Assembly: GCA_964601575.1 (NCBI GenBank)
Contig: CAZROA010000035.1
Coordinates: 1 to 15,995 of the forward strand
Direction: 5' to 3'
From: CAZKEG01 sp964601575
Lineage (GTDB): Bacteria; Desulfobacterota; Thermodesulfobacteria; Thermodesulfobacteriales; Thermodesulfatatoraceae
DNA: 15,995 nt
The position numbers were made by a program, and so were the translations under genes. Position 1 is the stretch's first letter; the number at the start of each line of letters is the position of its first letter. The notes under the pieces are model-generated. The model had not been told where the DNA came from. It was given only the letters and a program-made list of their open reading frames with translations, and made no database searches. Shown here in pieces: positions 14,313 through 15,995 of the stretch.

Positions 14313-15662
14313 TTAATTAAGGGTTTTTTCGATGTGTTGAGCCAGTTCTTCGGCCAGGGTGCGAATTTCGGCCTCGTCTTCACCCTCAACCATGACCCGA
14401 TACTTGGGTTCCGTGCCCGAGGGCCTGATCAAGATTCGTCCGCGGTCAGCCAGCTTTTGCTCCATTTGGGCCTTCAATTCCGGGAGACCGGGAATCTCTT
14501 CCGGGGGCAACTTTTTCTTGACCTTGACGTTGATCAGTACCTGAGGAAAACGCTCAAGACATGCGGCAAGCTCTGAAAGGGGCCTTTCTGTGCCCTTCAT
14601 AATGGCCAGAAGTTGTAGACCGGCTAGAATACCGTCTCCCGTGGTGGCGTGATCCAAAAAGATGATATGGCCTGATTGTTCGCCACCCAGGTTGTATCCC
14701 CCGCGGCGCATCTCTTCCACTACAAAGCGATCCCCCACCGGGGTCCGGACTAGCTTGAGCCCCAACCTGGCCAAGGCCTTCTCAAGCCCTATATTGCTCA
14801 TCACCGTGGCTACCACCGCCCCACCCCGAAGGCTTTCTCTCTTTTTCATCTCCGCTGCGCAAATGGCCATGATTTGATCTCCATCTACCACCTCTCCCTT
14901 TTCATCAACTACTATGATTCGATCGGCGTCTCCGTCTAAGGCGATGCCAATGTCTGCCCTGTGTTTGAGAACGGCTTCTCTTACTGTTTCAGGGTGTAAG
15001 GCCCCGCAACCATCGTTGATATTAATCCCATTGGGTGAGGTACCCAGTTTGATCACCGTGGCTCCGAGTTCCTCAAAGACCGCCGGGGCTACTCGATAGG
15101 CAGCTCCATGGGCGCAATCCAGGGCAATCTTGATTCCTTCCAAGGTCATTTCCTTGGGGAAGGTATTCTTGAGATGGACGATATATCGCCCGACCGCGTC
15201 TTCGATCCGGAAGGCCCGACCAATCTCTTGATCTTGGACCCTGAATTCCGAAATGGTGCCCTTTAAGACCATCTCTTCGATCTTGGCCTCTAGTTCATCA
15301 GAGAGCTTGAAGCCGTCACGCCCGAAGATCTTGATCCCGTTGTCATAATACGGGTTGTGGGAGGCGGAGATGACCACCCCGGCGTCACAGCGCATATCGG
15401 TGGTGAGGAAGGCGATGGCCGGAGTAGGAAGAGGCCCAACCAGTAGGGTTTCTGCCCCTACCGAGCAAAGACCTGAGGCCAAGGCCATCTCCAAGAGATA
15501 GCCCGAAAGCCTGGTGTCTTTCCCGATCAAGACCCGGTGTTTTCCAATATGATTACGAAAGACATATCCCACCGCCCGCCCGACCAATAAAGCCACTTCT
15601 GGAGTCATTGGCCAGATATTGGCCTTACCTCGGATCCCATCCGTTCCGAAGAGCTCACCCAT
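14313..15662 (-). CDS. glmM: Phosphoglucosamine mutase
   Basis: Converts glucosamine-6-phosphate to glucosamine-1-phosphate on the route to UDP-GlcNAc, peptidoglycan and lipopolysaccharide. It has 449 residues, the usual length. It starts with the diagnostic GELFGTDGIRG (2-12). The active phosphoserine loop is VVISASHNPYYDNGIKIFG (S101). The metal loop DGDADR, the sugar-binding GGEQSGH and the phosphate-binding RPSGTEPKYRVMVEGE follow in order. The ATG at 15662 is preceded by a G-rich stretch and GAGGG lying directly against the start codon. It lies 15 nt downstream of the ybbR gene, the common cdaA-ybbR-glmM order. The next gene follows after 33 nt, so the transcript probably continues. Confidence 0.97.
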   Translation of the reverse strand: MGELFGTDGIRGKANIWPMTPEVALLVGRAVGYVFRNHIGKHRVLIGKDTRLSGYLLEMALASGLCSVGAETLLVGPLPTPAIAFLTTDMRCDAGVVISASHNPYYDNGIKIFGRDGFKLSDELEAKIEEMVLKGTISEFRVQDQEIGRAFRIEDAVGRYIVHLKNTFPKEMTLEGIKIALDCAHGAAYRVAPAVFEELGATVIKLGTSPNGININDGCGALHPETVREAVLKHRADIGIALDGDADRIIVVDEKGEVVDGDQIMAICAAEMKKRESLRGGAVVATVMSNIGLEKALARLGLKLVRTPVGDRFVVEEMRRGGYNLGGEQSGHIIFLDHATTGDGILAGLQLLAIMKGTERPLSELAACLERFPQVLINVKVKKKLPPEEIPGLPELKAQMEQKLADRGRILIRPSGTEPKYRVMVEGEDEAEIRTLAEELAQHIEKTLN

Positions 15663-15677
15663 CCCTCAACCCCCGCT

Positions 15678-15995
15678 TTATTTTGATGAGATGAATACTT
15701 TAATCTGTTTCGGCTTTAGTTCCAAAATTTTTACTTCAGGCGGGATGATGAGTTTGACCCGGACCTTATGCCAGCCCTGTGTTAGATGAGTAAGATCAAC
15801 CATGGCCTTGATTTTGGTCTCCGAAAACGGGCCCAAGACCCGCTCCGGGCCTTTGAGGATGGCGGAGACTTTGTCCGGCTCTAGTTTGACCTCTTTCTCT
15901 GAACCCACGACCTCGATCGGGAGATCCTTGATCTCACGCTCGACCACCTTTTCTACGATTTTTATTTGGACCTTTACCATTCGGGGGAGACCGAA
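15678..15995 (-). CDS. ybbR: YbbR-domain protein (CdaR-like), 5' end outside window
   Basis: Only the C-terminal 105 codons are present; the frame stays open through the window edge with FGLPR before an internal Met, so translation starts further upstream. The visible part holds a YbbR-type beta repeat: VKVQIKIVEKVVEREIKDLPIEVVG followed by LKGPERVLGPFSE and the closing LELKPKQIKVFISSK. Full-length YbbR/CdaR proteins have an N-terminal membrane helix and several such repeats, and regulate the membrane cyclic di-AMP synthase CdaA. The gene ends 15 nt before glmM, as in cdaA-cdaR-glmM operons, so cdaA is predicted just outside the window. Confidence 0.8.
   Translation of the reverse strand, partial: FGLPRMVKVQIKIVEKVVEREIKDLPIEVVGSEKEVKLEPDKVSAILKGPERVLGPFSETKIKAMVDLTHLTQGWHKVRVKLIIPPEVKILELKPKQIKVFISSK

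Noticed and set aside
1..15995. CRISPR arrays, insertion sequences, integrases, toxin-antitoxin pairs or phage genes
   Set aside because: No regularly spaced repeats, terminal inverted repeats, transposase motifs or attachment-site duplications of the tRNA 3' end were seen.

Overview
The window looks like chromosomal core sequence from an anaerobic, Gram-negative bacterium. A thermophilic Desulfobacterota / Thermodesulfobacteria-type organism is my best guess, but it is inferred from gene content, Lys/Glu-rich proteins and gene order, not from a database match. The supporting content is a Fur-FeoA-FeoB ferrous iron operon, a membrane polyferredoxin, an AsmA-type envelope protein, and a YbbR(CdaR)-GlmM pair. 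I see no CRISPR array, insertion sequence, integrase or phage gene. No stretch longer than 300 bases lacks a gene.

Left part (1-5000). A class II aldolase on the minus strand (34-1365) faces a divergent signalling pair on the plus strand. The pair is a membrane-bound GGDEF diguanylate cyclase (1649-3367) followed by a PilJ/NarX-type methyl-accepting chemotaxis receptor (3443-4939), closed by a clear TTCG-loop terminator. The 283-bp intergenic region and the first ~930 bp of the cyclase gene are very AT-rich. The composition then jumps to the background level inside a cysteine-bearing middle domain, which makes the cyclase gene look mosaic.

Middle (5000-7900). A TTGACA-type promoter precedes a Fur-family regulator, feoA and feoB. 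The three genes are tightly packed (22-nt gap, then a 1-nt overlap), so the regulator probably controls iron uptake and its own transcription. feoB runs tail-to-tail into the AsmA-like gene with a 35-bp coding overlap, and a long near-perfect inverted repeat lies just past the feoB stop.

Right part (7860-15995, all minus strand). In transcription order: ybbR/cdaR (5' end beyond the window), glmM, an MTH1187-type thiamine-binding protein, a 43-residue CXXC membrane miniprotein, a polytopic 4Fe-4S protein, RNase PH (rph), the XTP/dITP pyrophosphatase (rdgB), tRNA-Pro(UGG) and a 1199-aa AsmA-family protein. From the thiamine-binding protein to rdgB the genes abut or overlap by 1-8 nt, indicating one translationally coupled transcript. 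tRNA-Pro appears to have its own promoter.

The least ordinary items are the tiny CXXC membrane protein butted against the polyferredoxin, which together suggest a small membrane redox module, and the mosaic diguanylate cyclase with its Cys-containing GAF-like domain next to a PilJ-type receptor.
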